Assembly (NCBI GenBank): GCA_017311315.1
Contig: CM029627.1
Location: 52,233,976-52,297,975 of the forward strand
Direction: 5' to 3'
DNA from: Dendrocalamus latiflorus
Lineage: Eukaryota > Streptophyta > Magnoliopsida > Poales > Poaceae
Length of the DNA: 64,000 bases
In this document: positions 11,831 through 24,704 of the stretch, piece by piece
Layout of the letters: every line of letters begins with the position of its first letter
How positions within the stretch are numbered: position 1 is the first letter of the stretch
Translations under genes and position numbers: made by a program
The notes under the pieces: model-generated
The model's input: only the letters and a program-made list of their open reading frames with translations
Database searches by the model: none
Told to the model about the DNA's origin: nothing

Positions 11831-14800
11831 AATATTAGTAGTGTAGCTTCCTTCCACCTGTTATATGGTTCCTTCCACCATATGCAAATTTTTGTTACTA
11901 GAGTTCCATCAACCCATAATCATCACTGGATTACATCCACCTAGGGCAATTCAAATCAGGGTTACATCCACCCGACAAGTTTTTTCATCCTACCCACAAA
12001 GTTTTAAAAATATACACTAACTCGAGTAAGTTCTCATACTCGCCTATGACTGTGGGCATGACTATTTGAACAGTTTTCACTCTATAGAGGTCATACACTT
12101 TACCCATAAGAGATAATCTACTTGTTATGTTTCACACATTTTTCTTGTATATGTGATTCAAAAAGAACACCACAAATCCTTTATAATTCATCACCCAGCG
12201 AAGGTTACACCTACTAAAGTTTCATCTTAGTGGGGTTACGTCCATCCTCACCAAGACCCTCCTTACATCACATAGCGGCTTCTATCCAATGACACACCCC
12301 GTGCTCATGGCAGCTTATATCTAGCGATAGGGCCCATGCTCACAACAGCTTATATCCAGCGACATGGCCTGTGAGTCATACTAATGGTGCAACACATGCT
12401 AGTGTATACAAATTAATTAGTCAGGTCATACCCATTATAGACTTATGACTGCACAGTTTTACATTGAGACGTTATCACAAGATTTCGTCCTTAGGGACAA
12501 CCTGGGTCATTCCACCACAAACCCACTCTTACCATCCACCTAAATATTTAAGTAAATATAGAGTTTAAGGGGTGAAAATATCATTCATTTCAAAATATGT
12601 ATCATTTCCATTTAATGAATGCCCAAATACCAGTTTCATGTTTGAAATAATTTCAAGGCAATTTAATGCTCTCGAGTATCTAAGCAAGACTAAGCATAGC
12701 ACTTAGATACAACTTATAACTAGTATGGTTACTATTTAGATTTCTAGAGTGACAAGGATTAGCCATTCAGATATCCAATGGATGGAGTATAGTAATACGA
12801 CGATTGATAGGCATGTATCTATAACCTTAAGACAAACATAAATTTGCATAACAAATAAAAACATACAATTTGATAATTTAAATAAATATAATTTGCAGCA
12901 AAATGTAGGTTCAATGTGATCAAAGTATTGACTCACCTTGCTGATAAGTTGCTTGGTCTTGAGGATCCCGGCTTGACTCTAACTGTTGCTCCTCTTGGGC
13001 TTCGTAATCTATTGAAACAATTACATGGAGATTTGTATAAATACCAACAAAGTTCAAATGAGAATGACGAATTAGTTTCATTCTTGATTTTATATGAATT
13101 TAGAAATTAGTTTCAAATGAATTTAGAAAACAATTACATGGAGATTCGAATAAATACCAACAATCTTGATTTTATGTGAATTTAGAAATCAGTTTCATTT
13201 AATTTGGATTCAAAATTAATGAGAACGACTTCCAAAGTTTAAGTTTGGATTAAATCCAAAAATAAAAAGAGGAGAGAGGTTGTCACTAATAGGTAGGGCC
13301 AATAGATTTTAATATTGTTTCTGATTTATTTTCTACTAGAAAATAACAATGGCTGACAAGTGGGGCCTACAACTATACAAGGTTATTTTCTTAATTAGAT
13401 TAGGCCCACATGTCATAGACTAATTACCCTAAACTAATGAGGGGCCCACTGAAAAGTGATTACTTGACTAATCTAATGACTTCATTTAGTTAAGTTTGAA
13501 TTTAAACTACTCAAGGAGCTCTACAGTGCGCACAAGGGAAAAGAACGACTGAGGTTGTCACCAGTGAGGGAGGCCACGACGGTCATTGGCGAGGACAAAA
13601 ACAGAAAGCTGAGACCATGTCGCACCTAGGGCTGGTGATGGCTCTGCTGGAGACACACCAGAGTGATAGCACGATGGTGAGGTGCGATAGACGCACGACC
13701 ACCATGGTGACCATGGCACCGATGGCGTGGCAAGCAAATTGAAAGCACGGGGAGCATCTACAAGGTAAGAGGAAACTCCAAGAGGGGTTGGCATGTTCTA
13801 GGGAAGCTTGAAGTGGCACAACAGTGAGAGCCCGTGGTGGCGCAAGGTGGGAGCATGACATTGACAGTCCAAATTGACAGTGAGGATGTGATAAGGGAAT
13901 CCCAGGGGAGCTTCGGTTTAAAGGAATTAACCAAAGATGCTTCGAGTCGGTTGATTACATTGGCGACTAGAGTTGGGGAAGAAGATGGCTTCGGCAAGCT
14001 ACAGGAGGGGAAAGAGCGATTGCTTAGAGGGGAAGGGAGAGGAGAACAAGGGGAAGCTATGTAGGGCTTGGCCCGATAATTATAGGCGGTGGAGTGACCG
14101 GGCGATGTGGGCTATGCATGGCCATGTCAGGGGGATGACATGGCAGGCAATAAAGACTAGCATCACTGTGAAATGGCCACATGGGCGCTGAGGTGATGGT
14201 GCACACACAACGAGGTGGAAGGATTTGGCATGGCAGGGTGTGCAGAGGAAAGGATCTCACAGTCGGTCACCAGTGTGGTAGAGGGGAGCCAGTGTGGTGG
14301 CCGGTGTCATGATGCACTTCAATGCGTGAGGTGACGAGGATGACACGGTCTAAATACACGCAGAGATGGTGGTACCTTGATCAAAGCTTGCGGCAGTTTT
14401 GCGTGACACGACCGACACACGGAGCATTAATGGTGCAGGCGTGTAGGGAAGCATTCAAGGCATGGGTAAGCACGGCGAGGCGTGCTTGAGTCAGGCGGCA
14501 CGCATGCACATGTTGGTGCAGGTTAGGTGCAGCGGGAGTGGCTAGGAACATCAGGTGTGATGACGCTAACGTGACGAGATCGTGGCCAGTGTGTGAGCAA
14601 AGCACACTGGGTGTGTTCTGGGCTGGACAGGGGAAGAGAGGAGGGTAAATTGGGCCAGATTCCAAATGGGCTAGGCCCAAGACTGGTTTTCCCTATTTTT
14701 GGATTTCTTTCAAATTTCTATTTTAAATTTAAATTTTGAATCTCAATTCAAGCTAAAGGAAACTTTCAATCAACCCTGAATTTGAACATGGATTTGATTT

Positions 14801-15301
14801 GTATTTAGATTCTAATTTTCCAAAGCACCAATTATGGATTTTGTTTAGCAATTGAATTATCAGTTCTCAAATTTTGAATTGAACTCCTATTTGAGTTTTA
14901 GTTAGGCTTGAATTTTAGAATGGTCTAAAATTTAGAATTCAAAATATTGGACTTTTGAATTCAATTCTACTTCTCTTTACAATTGGCTTATTTTAGAATT
15001 TTGCTCATGATTAATTTTAATGAAATGCACTTTGAATTTTAGTTACAATTTCTTTACTTGTTTTCTTTCAACCAAACTTTACTTCAACTATGTTACTTCT
15101 TGGATTATTTTTTAGATTCGAATTTTTAATTTAGTTTGATTCTATCATTTGCATATTCTCTTCCTCAATTAATGTTCATACATTGATTTCCCGAGAAAAT
15201 TCAATCAAAAGAGCCAGGGAAAATCAAATGCCAAAGGAACCTAAGAAATTTTTTAAATTTTACACACTTTTGAACATCCTAATTTTTAGGATGGTATAAC
15301 A
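11830..15301 (-). mobile_element. Gypsy-type LTR region, minus strand (boundaries approximate at the left)
   Basis: The right edge ends in GGATGGTATAACA, so on the minus strand the block begins TGTTATACC, an LTR-like start. The block at 12040-12120 is the reverse complement of 31160-31240 (both include a version of AACTATTTAAATAGCCATGC), so the same LTR family lies in opposite orientation at both places. The GC-rich part at 13500-14700 reads as short proline/serine-rich nonsense frames, which is usual for grass gypsy LTRs. No gag or pol frame is present. The left end and target duplication could not be fixed. Confidence 0.5.
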
Positions 15302-15412
15302 CCCAAACTATAATTTTTGACACATGTGGTGTCTCTACAAGACCGCAATTGCTCCAGTGATTGCGTGCATAAATTTTCATCCAGTTGTGGATGGTACTCA
15401 TTTAATCTTTAC

Positions 15413-17234
15413 CACTACTATAAAAAGGGTTATCACAGACGGTTCAAAACTGTCATCACAGACAGTTTTTTGAACCGTCTGAATTTATGTGTCAGTGATA
15501 ATCAGAAGTTATCACAGACGGTTTGTGAGCCGTCTGTGATAACTACATCACATACGGTTTATAACTAGAACCGTCTGTGAAAAACACTATCACAGATGGT
15601 TTTAGCTACCAACCGTCTGTGATACTCACACATCACAGATGGTTCTAGCTACCAACCGTCTGTGATGTATGAGTATCACAGACGGTTGGTATATAGAACC
15701 GTCTGTGATACTTCTCCATCACATATGGTTTTTGGTTCGAGCCGTCTGTGATAATTCTTCAGAGATGATTTATACTACAAAACCACCTGTGATAGTTTAT
15801 TCTATACCTAAATTTTTCTATTTTTCGGTTAGCCTCAAGAAATGTTAACTATATCATCTGAAAACAAGCAAATACAGCGACAAACACAGCAACATATTCT
15901 ATTTTCATTAAGATTAGAATCCACCATTACAACATTACAAGATATCGAGTAAGTTACCCATAGCACTGCATACATAAGAGGACACTTACAATTTTACAAA
16001 GATAAACTTCATGGCTACAAATTCAGAAAAATGCTTACACTATATTAAACTATAATCTAAAACAAGTGGTGTGAAAAAATTTACAAGTAGCAGAAATAAA
16101 AAGGCAACGAACACCATTTTAGCTTCTATGACAAAATCAATAGCTTCTATGCTGGCCTTCTTCCTTTCCATCTTGCCATTGCTTTCTTCCTTTCCATCTT
16201 GCTTCAAGTAAAATATCAGTCACTCTTGCCGAACCCTTCCTACCCTTGCTGCGCACAAATGAGTTGGAGTAGTATTGGTGGTATTGGTTCTTCGAGTAGG
16301 GAGAGGGGGTTAATAAGGGGCGAGAGGTGGGGAGGAGAACGGTGCCTGCCATTCGATGCGAAGAGAATGGACGGGTGAAATCGGGATCCTGGGGGATATG
16401 CTGCGGATCGGTGACGTGGCGGGGTATTACAGACGGTTCGAATTACAAACCGTCTGTAATGTCTTATCACAGACGGTTCATAACAAAAACCGTCTATGAT
16501 ATCTGAAAGATAATATATTGCTATAATATAAATAGCTAGTCTGAAATGATAAAATAGCAAAATTTTATATGGCTTATATATACTCATTTGAAAGCTTTCG
16601 ACAAGATCTACAACTTTGCAGTTGAGGCAAAACTTAAATTCCAAAGGAAAGATTGAAAATTTTGGCAAAAACAGAAACCAAAAACTTGCAGCGCAAATTT
16701 AGGGCTAAATATGGCCGATTTTGAGGGTCTTAGAGGGTGACTAGCGCAAGCTGATCATTTTTTGGATCGGGCTCGTCGTAGCTTTCCAATGAGTACAAGA
16801 ACGTCGAAAACGGACACCGTATGCAAAAGTTATGTCTATTTTACTAAAAGTGTCTGAAAACTGAATCCTACTCAGACTCAGGGAGAAAATTATGAAATTT
16901 TGGAGGATTGCAAGGCGGGAAACATATCACAAATGGTTTTTAATACAAACCGTCTGTGAAGTATCACAGACGGTTCTTGATAAGAATTGTCTATGGTGTC
17001 TACCATTATCACAGATGGTTCTTATCTAGAACTGTCTGTGATACTTCACAGATGGTTTGTATTAAAAACCGTCTGTGATAATGAAGTTATCACATACGGT
17101 TTGTATTAAAACCCGTCTGTGAAAATATCACAGATGGTTATTCATATGAACCGTCTATGATACTTGCAACACAGACGGTTCCTAGGAACCGTCTGTGATG
17201 TAAGCGTCTAAGTTTAGTCTCTTTTGTAGTAGTG
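15413..17234 (+). mobile_element. Complete non-autonomous CACTA element
   Basis: The element starts CACTACTATAAAAAGG and ends CTCTTTTGTAGTAGTG, forming the inverted terminus CACTAC. The flanking triplets are TAC and TAT, close to the 3-bp duplication CACTA elements make, with one mismatch. Dense subterminal repeats of TCACAGACGGTT and its complement, paired into hairpins, occupy 15430-15760, 16425-16505 and 16920-17205. The 1-kb interior has no transposase frame. It shares termini and repeat words with the remnants at 472 and 24705, so one autonomous source could have mobilised all three. Confidence 0.88.
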
Positions 17235-18091
17235 TATGTTGTTGTTCTGGAATTGTGATCATGTCCTACTACATTGAGAAAGTTGTTCAAACAAGTTGGC
17301 AGGTAGTAATGTGGCATGAGCACTGCATTGTCTTTTTTGGAGAGAACTGATGCTGCCGATTTGTGTGATTTGAGCTCACAACAGTTTCATGTACATTGAA
17401 TTGAATTGAGTTCGAACACAATCTATTATTGGATTTTGGTCTCCCAAAGCACCGTTCTTCTCTTAGCCCTAGGTTTGGACTTGGAACATCCATGTGATAC
17501 TAATTACAAAAAAAACGCCATAGATCTGGTGTTAGATCTTTATCCTTTAATTACCCTCGCCATACATATCTGTTTCTTAAGCTCATTGAGTTTGTATCTT
17601 GCATGCAGATTTGTACATTTCCCCATTAGGGAGAGAGGGAATGAACCAAGCACATGAGGATCCTACCAATTGCATTGACCACGAGACGTTCGTTATGAAT
17701 ACCAGAGGAATGGGGTTATACATCCACAATAAAAATAACTCATATGCATCTACTACTTAATATTGCGACTATAATATCTATGCTTACCATGTGGTGCTTC
17801 TAGGAGTAGTTGATCTTCTGCCAAAACCAAAGGAGAAAAACTAATCTTGTTTCCATATCCATTAGAATATTTGCACAAATTAGGCATCATTATCCTCTTT
17901 TTATTTACCAGTAGCTGACATCACTAGCTATTTGTAACTATATATGCTCTTGGACGAATTTACTGTGGAACCCATGCTAAAAACAATTTCCACTATTGCA
18001 TTTTTGTGAAGGTAAAAGCTGCAATTTTTTTTGAAGAAAAACAGTAGGAAATGGTGCTAATGTGTGTAAAAGGTGCTAATTCTTCTACTTT
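17235..18091. other. Intergenic DNA, no gene seen
   Basis: Small frames such as 83 codons at 17406-17657 show no domain. It is ordinary AT-rich intergenic sequence. Confidence 0.4.
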
Positions 18092-18312
18092 GGGTGTGCT
18101 CTTTTGTGCTATGGCCTATGATTTTTGGCTTAAAATTTTGAATTTTGGCTGCTCGTGAGAAAGAGTATGGAGAGAGATACTTGTGTACGATTTTAGCCGA
18201 TATAGATGAAATTAGGACAGTATTTGCTACAATCGACTTGTAAACTCCGTCTTAAAAAGACACTTTGTTTGAAAGTTAGTTGCTATAGAAAACTAAATCA
18301 TAAGCCAAAAAA
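18092..18312 (+). mobile_element. MITE copy, same family as 32732
   Basis: It shares with the 32732 copy, in the same order, ATGGCCTATGATTTTTGGCT, ATGGAGAGAGATACT, CTACAATCGACTTGTAAACT and AAAAGACACTTTGTTTGAAA. The ends are decayed. Confidence 0.6.
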
Positions 18313-19019
18313 TCCATCCAAAGACACTATATATATATATATTTTAAATGAAAACTGTGAAAAAATTAAAGTAAATTATGAGGTACATGGCATGCTATCA
18401 ATGCTCATGGATCATGAGGCTACCACATGACAAACCTGCGACTGCAGCCGCCCATCACATTTGCTTCCTCCATCGTCTGACTGAGATTCTCACTCTGTAT
18501 GACTGAACTAAACTAAAGACTGTCCACAGCCGAACTGTACTAAATCTGTGTCAGACTACAGTTTACCATTAGAAAGCAGGCCCTAAAATAATCTAAGAAT
18601 CACAGAAGAATAGTGGCTCAAACTGATAAATAAGGGAAAACTTACCTGTAGAATAATTTGTGCATGTATACTTAATAGCTTACCACATGGTAGTTAAACC
18701 GTCACAACCGAACAAAGAAACCGTTGGTGTGAGGTCAAACTCCTCGGGGAAAGAGACAATTTTCAGTCAAGGATGGATCAGTACTAATACATAGTTGTAT
18801 GATACATATACCATGGGTATTAACGGCCTGGTCTTTAGTATATTTGGGGGAGGCTTTACTTACCTGTTGGGGATTGGGGTTGTGGCCTGCGTGAATGTGC
18901 TTCAAATGAAATGATTCTTGGGATTCCATGATGCCATGTGCGTGCTATAGATGTGGGTGTAGCAGTTTTTGGCACATATAGTGCTTTTGGAGTTTGTATT
19001 TACAAGAATATTAGTATGC
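18313..19019. other. Intergenic DNA, no gene seen
   Basis: No coding region or repeat end is recognised. A short TA run lies at the junction with the MITE. Confidence 0.4.
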
Positions 19020-19300
19020 ACGTGACAATAGCAAACATGTCATTTTTGCTACCCAGTCTCCGAGTGGCGACGCCGTGGAGTTGACACCTAGCCGATGGGG
19101 ATCTATCGTCCGGCCACCGTGCGGCAAAGTCGCTGCCGCCTGGCCACCGTAGACTGCCGCTCGGCCACGGGGTGGCAGGGACCATTACCCAGCTCCATTA
19201 CCCCTAATTACCCCAATTAAGCAGGCTCTAATCACCTACCGCATGGTGACCGGGCGGCAAAGTTTGGCACCATGTGACAGGGGTGGCCCCCGCGTGTTTT
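19020..19300. mobile_element. Fragment related to the MULE terminal repeats at 3228 and 5432
   Basis: It carries a GC-rich block of GCCGC/CGGCCACC words followed by TAATCACCTACCGCATGGTGA. The inner motif of the palindromic MULE near 4175 reads TAATCACCTACCGCCTGGTGA. The order (GC-rich block, then the AATTA-rich motif) is the same in both. No ends or target duplication are visible, so this is a decayed relative or fragment. Confidence 0.45.
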
Positions 19301-19619
19301 TCTAGTTAGTTTATTAATCATGCAAACGAATGGAGTGGGCCATAAGCCATTTGGCTGGTATAAAAAATGAGTGCTCATGCATACATGATGAGGGAACAGA
19401 CCATCGAAAGGGAGGTTGCATCGCATCTATCTCCTCGTGCGCAGTTCGCTCCCACCATTATCGGTGCTTCGTTAGCGCGCTGCACTCTCGCTTGCGTTAT
19501 GAATTGCGAGCTCTTTCGCAATCTCTCTTATAGTCATTCTCGCAGTCTCGCAATTGTTTACAACTGGTTAGCAGTCGTATTAGCAGGTACTTTCTGTGTA
19601 ATACATATGTGTGTGCATA
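19301..19619. other. Short intergenic stretch upstream of the mobile-domain fragment
   Basis: The sequence is moderately GC-rich, with repeated TCGCA/GCGAG words at 19480-19555. It could be a transcript leader for the fragment at 19991, but no start or domain supports that. Confidence 0.3.
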
Positions 19620-19817
19620 CATACACACACACACACACATATATATATGTGTGTTTATGTAATTATTTATTTTATCGTAATTTTTAATTTGTACTATTGT
19701 ACTGCCATTATATGTATGTATATATCTATATATATGTGTGTGTTTATATGTGCTGCCATTATATATGTATATACATATATACATGTATATACATACATAC
19801 ATACATACATACATACA

Positions 19818-19853
<36 letters not shown>

Positions 19854-19895
19854 TATATGTATGTATGTATGAATCTATATATATATATATATATA
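19620..19895. repeat. Compound microsatellite: AC run, then ACAT/TATA tetranucleotide run
   Basis: An (AC)n tract at 19622-19640 is followed by long (ACAT)n around 19784-19847 and (AT)n tracts to 19895. The overlapping tyrosine/isoleucine/histidine-repeat frames on both strands are products of this tract, not genes. Confidence 0.95.
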
Positions 19896-19990
19896 TAATG
19901 TTTATTTCGTCATAAATTTCAATTAGTAGTATTTTATTGTCATTATCAATCTTCGTAGTAATATTTTGTCTATCTTATTTGTTGAAAGGT

Positions 19991-20400
19991 ATGTCTTTAC
20001 TGGAGCTTCTTGAAGAGTTCTACGATAAGAACCACCGGTGCCAGTCGTGGATCACGGGTGATGCGGATGGCCCTCCGCCCTTGAAGCTGCAGGGAGGGAG
20101 GGATCATTGGGAGCTGGATGATTACTACATCCAAATCCTACGGGCCATGGGCTTGTTGCCCTTTGCGAGGCTTGTCTCCATCGAACTCAGTTCACCCTGG
20201 ACGGCAGCCTGCTCTCATCACTGGTGGACAGGTGGAGGCCCGAGACGCACACATTCCACTTTCGGTGAGGTGAGATGACGGTTACTATGCAGGATGTCTC
20301 ATTCTTGACCGGTCTCCCTCTCCAATGTGACGCACTTGTTCTAGCCCCTCACCGGCGGACTGGAAGGACAGGTTGGCATATCGCTTCAACCTGGCTGTCC
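19991..20400 (+). pseudogene. Plant mobile domain (PMD/MAIN-like) fragment, frameshifted
   Basis: The frame from 19991 reads MSLLELLEEFYDKNHRCQSW and then YYIQILRAMGLLPFARLVSIE. It then shifts by one frame to LDGSLLSSLVDRWRPETHTF, a premature stop, GEMTVTMQDVSFLTGLPLQ and CDALVLA. This series matches the plant mobile domain (aminotransferase-like, MAIN family), found in transposons and in host genes derived from them. The frameshift near 20190 and the in-frame TGA at about 20266 make it a pseudogene. It is followed directly by a MITE fragment (20404-20480) and the TNP2 pseudogene. No partner transposase domain of its own is seen. Confidence 0.75.
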
Positions 20401-20403
20401 TAG

Positions 20404-20480
20404 ATGGTGCTCCGTTTAAAAGTTAGTTACTATAGAAAAGCTCAAAGGCAACTTTTAGAAGCTGAAAAGAATAGGCCCTC
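20404..20480 (+). mobile_element. MITE fragment (right half), same family as 32732
   Basis: It contains CTCCGTTTAAAAGTTAGTTA and ends GAATAGGCCCTCC, matching the right half of the 32732 copy. Only the 3' part is present, at the joint between two transposon-gene remnants. Confidence 0.55.
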
Positions 20481-20498
20481 CATGTTGGACCAATCACG

Positions 20499-23400
20499 AT
20501 GAAGACAAGATTATATAGGAAGGTAGTTATAACCACGTCGCGGGAGACAACAATATGCCAATTATGGATTGTACTTTCGATGAGGATAGGTCACATGAGG
20601 ATAATCTGGATCAGATGCTACGCGATACAGAAGAGAACTATAGTGAGAGAGAGTTTGGTAAATTCGAGGGCTTGTTGGATGACTCGGAGAAACCTTTATT
20701 CCCAAGCTGCAAGCCGCAATACATAAGGTTGTCATCCGTTCTTTAACTGTTAAAATTGAAGGCAAGCAATCTTTGGTCTGACAAGAGTTTCATGGAGGTG
20801 TTAGGTCTCCTAGTAAACATCCTTTCAAAGGAAAATGTGTTATAGAGAACCACCTACTAAGCCAAGAAGGTTATTTGTCTATTGGGAATGGAATTAGAAA
20901 AATACATGCATGTCCAAACAATTGTATCATCTACCGTAAAGAGTATGCAAACTTACATATTTGTCCGGTTGCAAAGCATCCCAATACAACGTAAGAATGA
21001 CTCCGATGACGGCGAGGGCATTGAGATGAAGTAAGGACCTCCTACTAAGATGTTGTGGTATCTGCCTATAATTCCCTGTTTGAAGCATTTATTTACGAAT
21101 CAAAATGATGCAAGATTGCTGTGTTGGCACTCGGAGGAGTGTAAGCAAGATGGAATGATAAGACACACTGCTGATTATGTCTAGTGGAGGAACATTGACA
21201 CGATGTTGTAGACATCGGGGTGGAACCGAGGAGTATAAGGTTTGGGTTGACTACAGATAGAATGAATCCTTTCGGTAACATTAGCAGCTAACATAGCACC
21301 TGGCCCATGAATGTATGCATGTATAACTTTCCTCCTTGGCTGTGTATGAAGCAGAAGTACATTTTGATGTCACTACTTATCTAGGGGCTGAAACAACTTC
21401 GGAACAATATTGATGTATATCTAGCACCATTGGTGGAAAATCTTGTGACACTGTGGAATGAAGGGGTACAGGTATGGGATGTAGACAAACGAGAAAACTT
21501 TACTCTGCACGCTATGTTGTTCTGCACCATCAATGATTTTTCTGCCATTGGTAACCTGTCAGGGATGTGTACAAAAGGAGCCAAAGCTTATCTGCACTAC
21601 TTAGATTATACTGAGAGTGTGTGGTTGAACAACTCGCGCAAACCTATGTACATGCATCACCATAAGTTCCTTCTAAGGTATCACCCATATCGCAAGATGA
21701 AGAAATAATTTGATAGAAAAAATGAGGACGACTCAGCTCTAAGGCCTTTTAGTAGAAAAGAGGTCTATGATATGGTCAAGGATATTGATATTGTGCTTGG
21801 AAAGGAACGTAAGTTGAGGACTTGTTAGAAGAATTGTGGAAGAAGAGGTCAATATTTTGAACTTGTCTTATTGGGAGCACTCAGAAGTTCGCAATTGCAT
21901 CAACGTCATGCATATAGAGAAGAATGTATGTGATAGCTTAATTGGTCTTTTACTAAACATTTGTGAAAAACAAAGGATTGTGTCAATGCACAGCGTGACT
22001 TTATCGCTATGAACATCAGGACTGAGTTAGCACCAAGAGAGATGGATAGAGGCTGGACTTACCTTGCCCCAGCTTGCTACACTCTGTCTAAGTCCGAAAG
22101 AACTAAACAGTGCCAGTGCATGCATGGTGTAAAAGTTCCGTTCGATCACTCCACCAGCATGAAGAAACTTGTTTCTATTGAAGATTCGAAATTAATTAGC
22201 ATGAAGTCTCATGATTGTCATGTGCTAATGACACAATTGCTTTCGGTTGCAATTAGAAGTATTTTGTTGAACAAGGTTTGAGTGAAAATCATGAGGTTAT
22301 ATTATTTCTTTAACGCAATTGCACAGAAGGTCATCGATCCCAATGGACTAGATGCTCTGTAGGTCGAGGTGATGATGACTCTATGTTATCTTGAGATGTA
22401 TTTCCCTCTGTCATGTTTTGATAATTATGGTCCATCTCATTGTACACCTTGTGAAAGAGATAAAGATATGTGGTCTCGTGTTTCTACATCATATGTACCC
22501 GTTCGAGAGGTACATGGCAATTCTCAAGTCATATGTACGGAATCAATCTGGGCCGGAGGGCAGTATCATCGAAGGTTCTGCAGCCAAAGAGGTCACTGAG
22601 TTCTATGTCGATTACATGGCTCAGGTCGAACCGATAGGTGTGCAATAACTCCTGATCTAGATACATACATTCAAGCCTATTTCATGGTCTTGCAACAAAT
22701 GATAGAAGTGTCCCCATATATTGAAGAGCACAAGAACATGCTATGCCAAGAGAATCTAGGTCAGTTTGAGGTTGGATCAGGAGACAGCACAACCGTCAGT
22801 TCAATGAATGGTTCAAGGTGTAATTCACTGGGAGGTCGTCAAGTGAACCACTGCAATGGTTAGCAAAAGGGAAAATTTATAATTGTGACATGGTAAGGAT
22901 ATGACATTAATGGGTACATATTTTATACAATAGATTATGATAGAAAGAGCACAGTTCAGAACTCATGTGTTTGCATATATGCATTTCATGAGCAGTTTAG
23001 TACCGCTGGCCCAAGCTCCTACTACAGGCTTATAGAGGAGATTTGAGAGCTCAACTATGTAATTTTCAGGATCCCTCTCTTTTAGTACTGTTGGGTCCAG
23101 CTCCCATAGGGTGTAAAGGTCGATAAGTACGGTGTCACTGCTGTGGACGTCGAACATCTAGGATACAAAGACGAACTATTCATACTCGTAAGGCAAGTTG
23201 TTCAAGTTTTTTATATAATAGACCCGACAAATAAGAAGCGTCATGTAGTTCTTTATGGAAAATATAAGGATTGTCGGAGTTGAGAATGTCATGGATGAGG
23301 AAGAGTACAATCAATTTGATGAGTTGCCTCCATTCAGAGACAACATCAGGTTTTAGGAAGAACCAAGTGATGAAGTAAGCTATTTGCGTGTCAATCATGA

Positions 23401-24400
23401 TGAAGGTCTTTATTTAAAAGGAAAATAGCCAAGTGAAACGATCCCACACGGTGAACACCTATTTAGAAATTATTCCAATGTAATTAAGAAACTCGGCATG
23501 TAATTAAAAAATTATTCCAATGTAATTTATTAAGTAACTTAAAAATAATTACATCTGTGATTGTATCTGCTTACTTATTTTTAGAGGGCATTGCATTTCT
23601 TGAGGTTAGCCAAAAAACCTGATATGTTGTATACAAAAAATATAATAAGAGGTTTAGTGGCACAAACTCCCGATCTAGATACGTACACTCAAGCCTATTT
23701 CATGGTCTTGCAACAAATGACATAAGTCTCCCCATATATTGAAGAGCACAAGAACATGCTACGCCAAGAGAATCCAGGCCGATCTAAGGTTGCCTCAGGA
23801 GACAGCACAACCGTCAGTTCAATGAATGGTTGAAGGTGTAATTCACTGAGAGGTCGTCAAGTGAAACACTGCAATGGTTGGCAAAAGGGCCAAAATTTAC
23901 AATTGTGACATGGCAAGGATACGACATTAATGGGTACATATTTTATACAATAGATAAGGATAGAAAGAGCACAATTCAAAACTCAGGTGTTTGAATAGAT
24001 GTATTTCATGAGCAGTTTAGTACCGCTGGCCCAAGCTCCTACTGCCGGCTTATAGAGGAGATTTGGGAGCTCGACTACGTAATTTTCAAGATCCCTTTTT
24101 TCGGTGCCGTTGGGTCCAACTCCCATAGGGTGTAAAGGTCGATAAATACAGTGTCACTGCTGTGGACCTTGAACATCTAGGATACAAAGATGAACCATTC
24201 ATACTCACGAGACAAGTTGTTCAAGTTTTTTATGTAACAAACCCAACAAAAAAGAAGTGTCACACAGTTCTTTATAGAAAATAAGGATTGTCGGAGTTAA
24301 GAATGTCATGGATGAGGAAGAGCACAATCAATTTGATGAGTTGCCTCCATTCAGAGACATCATTAGGCTTGAGGAAGAACCAAGTGGTGAAGTAAAACCA
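20499..24400 (+). pseudogene. CACTA transposase TNP2 (Transposase_21, DUF4218, DUF4216), disrupted
   Basis: Pieces in the expected order are spread over several frames. First, MPIMDCTFDEDRSHEDNLDQ at 20555. Next, TNP2 core words LVTLWNEGVQVWDVDKRENF, FCTINDFSAIGNLSG and FLLRYHPYRKMKK at 21430-21708. Then VMHIEKNVCDSLIGLLLNI near 21905-21965. Then the DUF4218 region (VHLIVHLVKEIKICG, MYPFERYMAILKSYVRN) at 22391-22648. Last, DUF4216 (GYDINGYIFYTIDYDRKSTV, VDKYGVTAVDVEHLGYKDE) at 22898-23290, repeated at 23910-24310. The many stops and frameshifts prevent a full product. The intact protein would cut and join CACTA ends. The 5' terminus of the host element is missing upstream. Confidence 0.88.
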
Positions 24401-24690
24401 TATGCGTGTCAATCATGGTGAAGGTCTTTATTTAAAAGAAAATTAGCCAAGTGAAATGAACCCACATGGTGAACACCTATTTAGAAACTATTACAATGTA
24501 ATTAAGAAACTGAGCATGTAATTAAGGAATTATTCCATTGTAATCGATTAAGTAATTTAGAAATAATTACATCTGCAATTGTATCTGCTTGCTTGTTTTT
24601 AGAGGGCATGACATTTCTTGAGGTTAGCCAAAAACCTGATATGTTGTATATAGAAGAAACTATAATAGGCAGTTTAGTAGCACAAACTAT
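22640..24690 (+). repeat. Tandem duplication (unit about 1.02 kb) of the TNP2 3' region
   Basis: The unit starting near 22640 recurs at an offset of about 1018 bases. Shared landmarks are ATTCAAGCCTATTTCATGGT / ACTCAAGCCTATTTCATGGT (22669 and 23687), the DUF4216 coding block, and the 3' block with AATTACATCTGTGATTGTAT (23547) / AATTACATCTGCAATTGTAT (24565). Both copies end in TTTCTTGAGGTTAGCCAAAA and GATATGTTGTATA. The copies differ by scattered substitutions and small indels, so the duplication is not recent. Confidence 0.9.
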
Positions 24691-24704
24691 CTATGATATA
24701 TGTA

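Noticed and set aside
13558..14680. Frames of 65-100 codons on both strands in a GC-rich patch
   Set aside because: They stop often, overlap in several frames and sit in an LTR-like region. No domain is recognisable.
19497..19915. Long tyrosine/isoleucine/histidine-repeat frames on both strands
   Set aside because: Translations of the ACAT and AC microsatellites.
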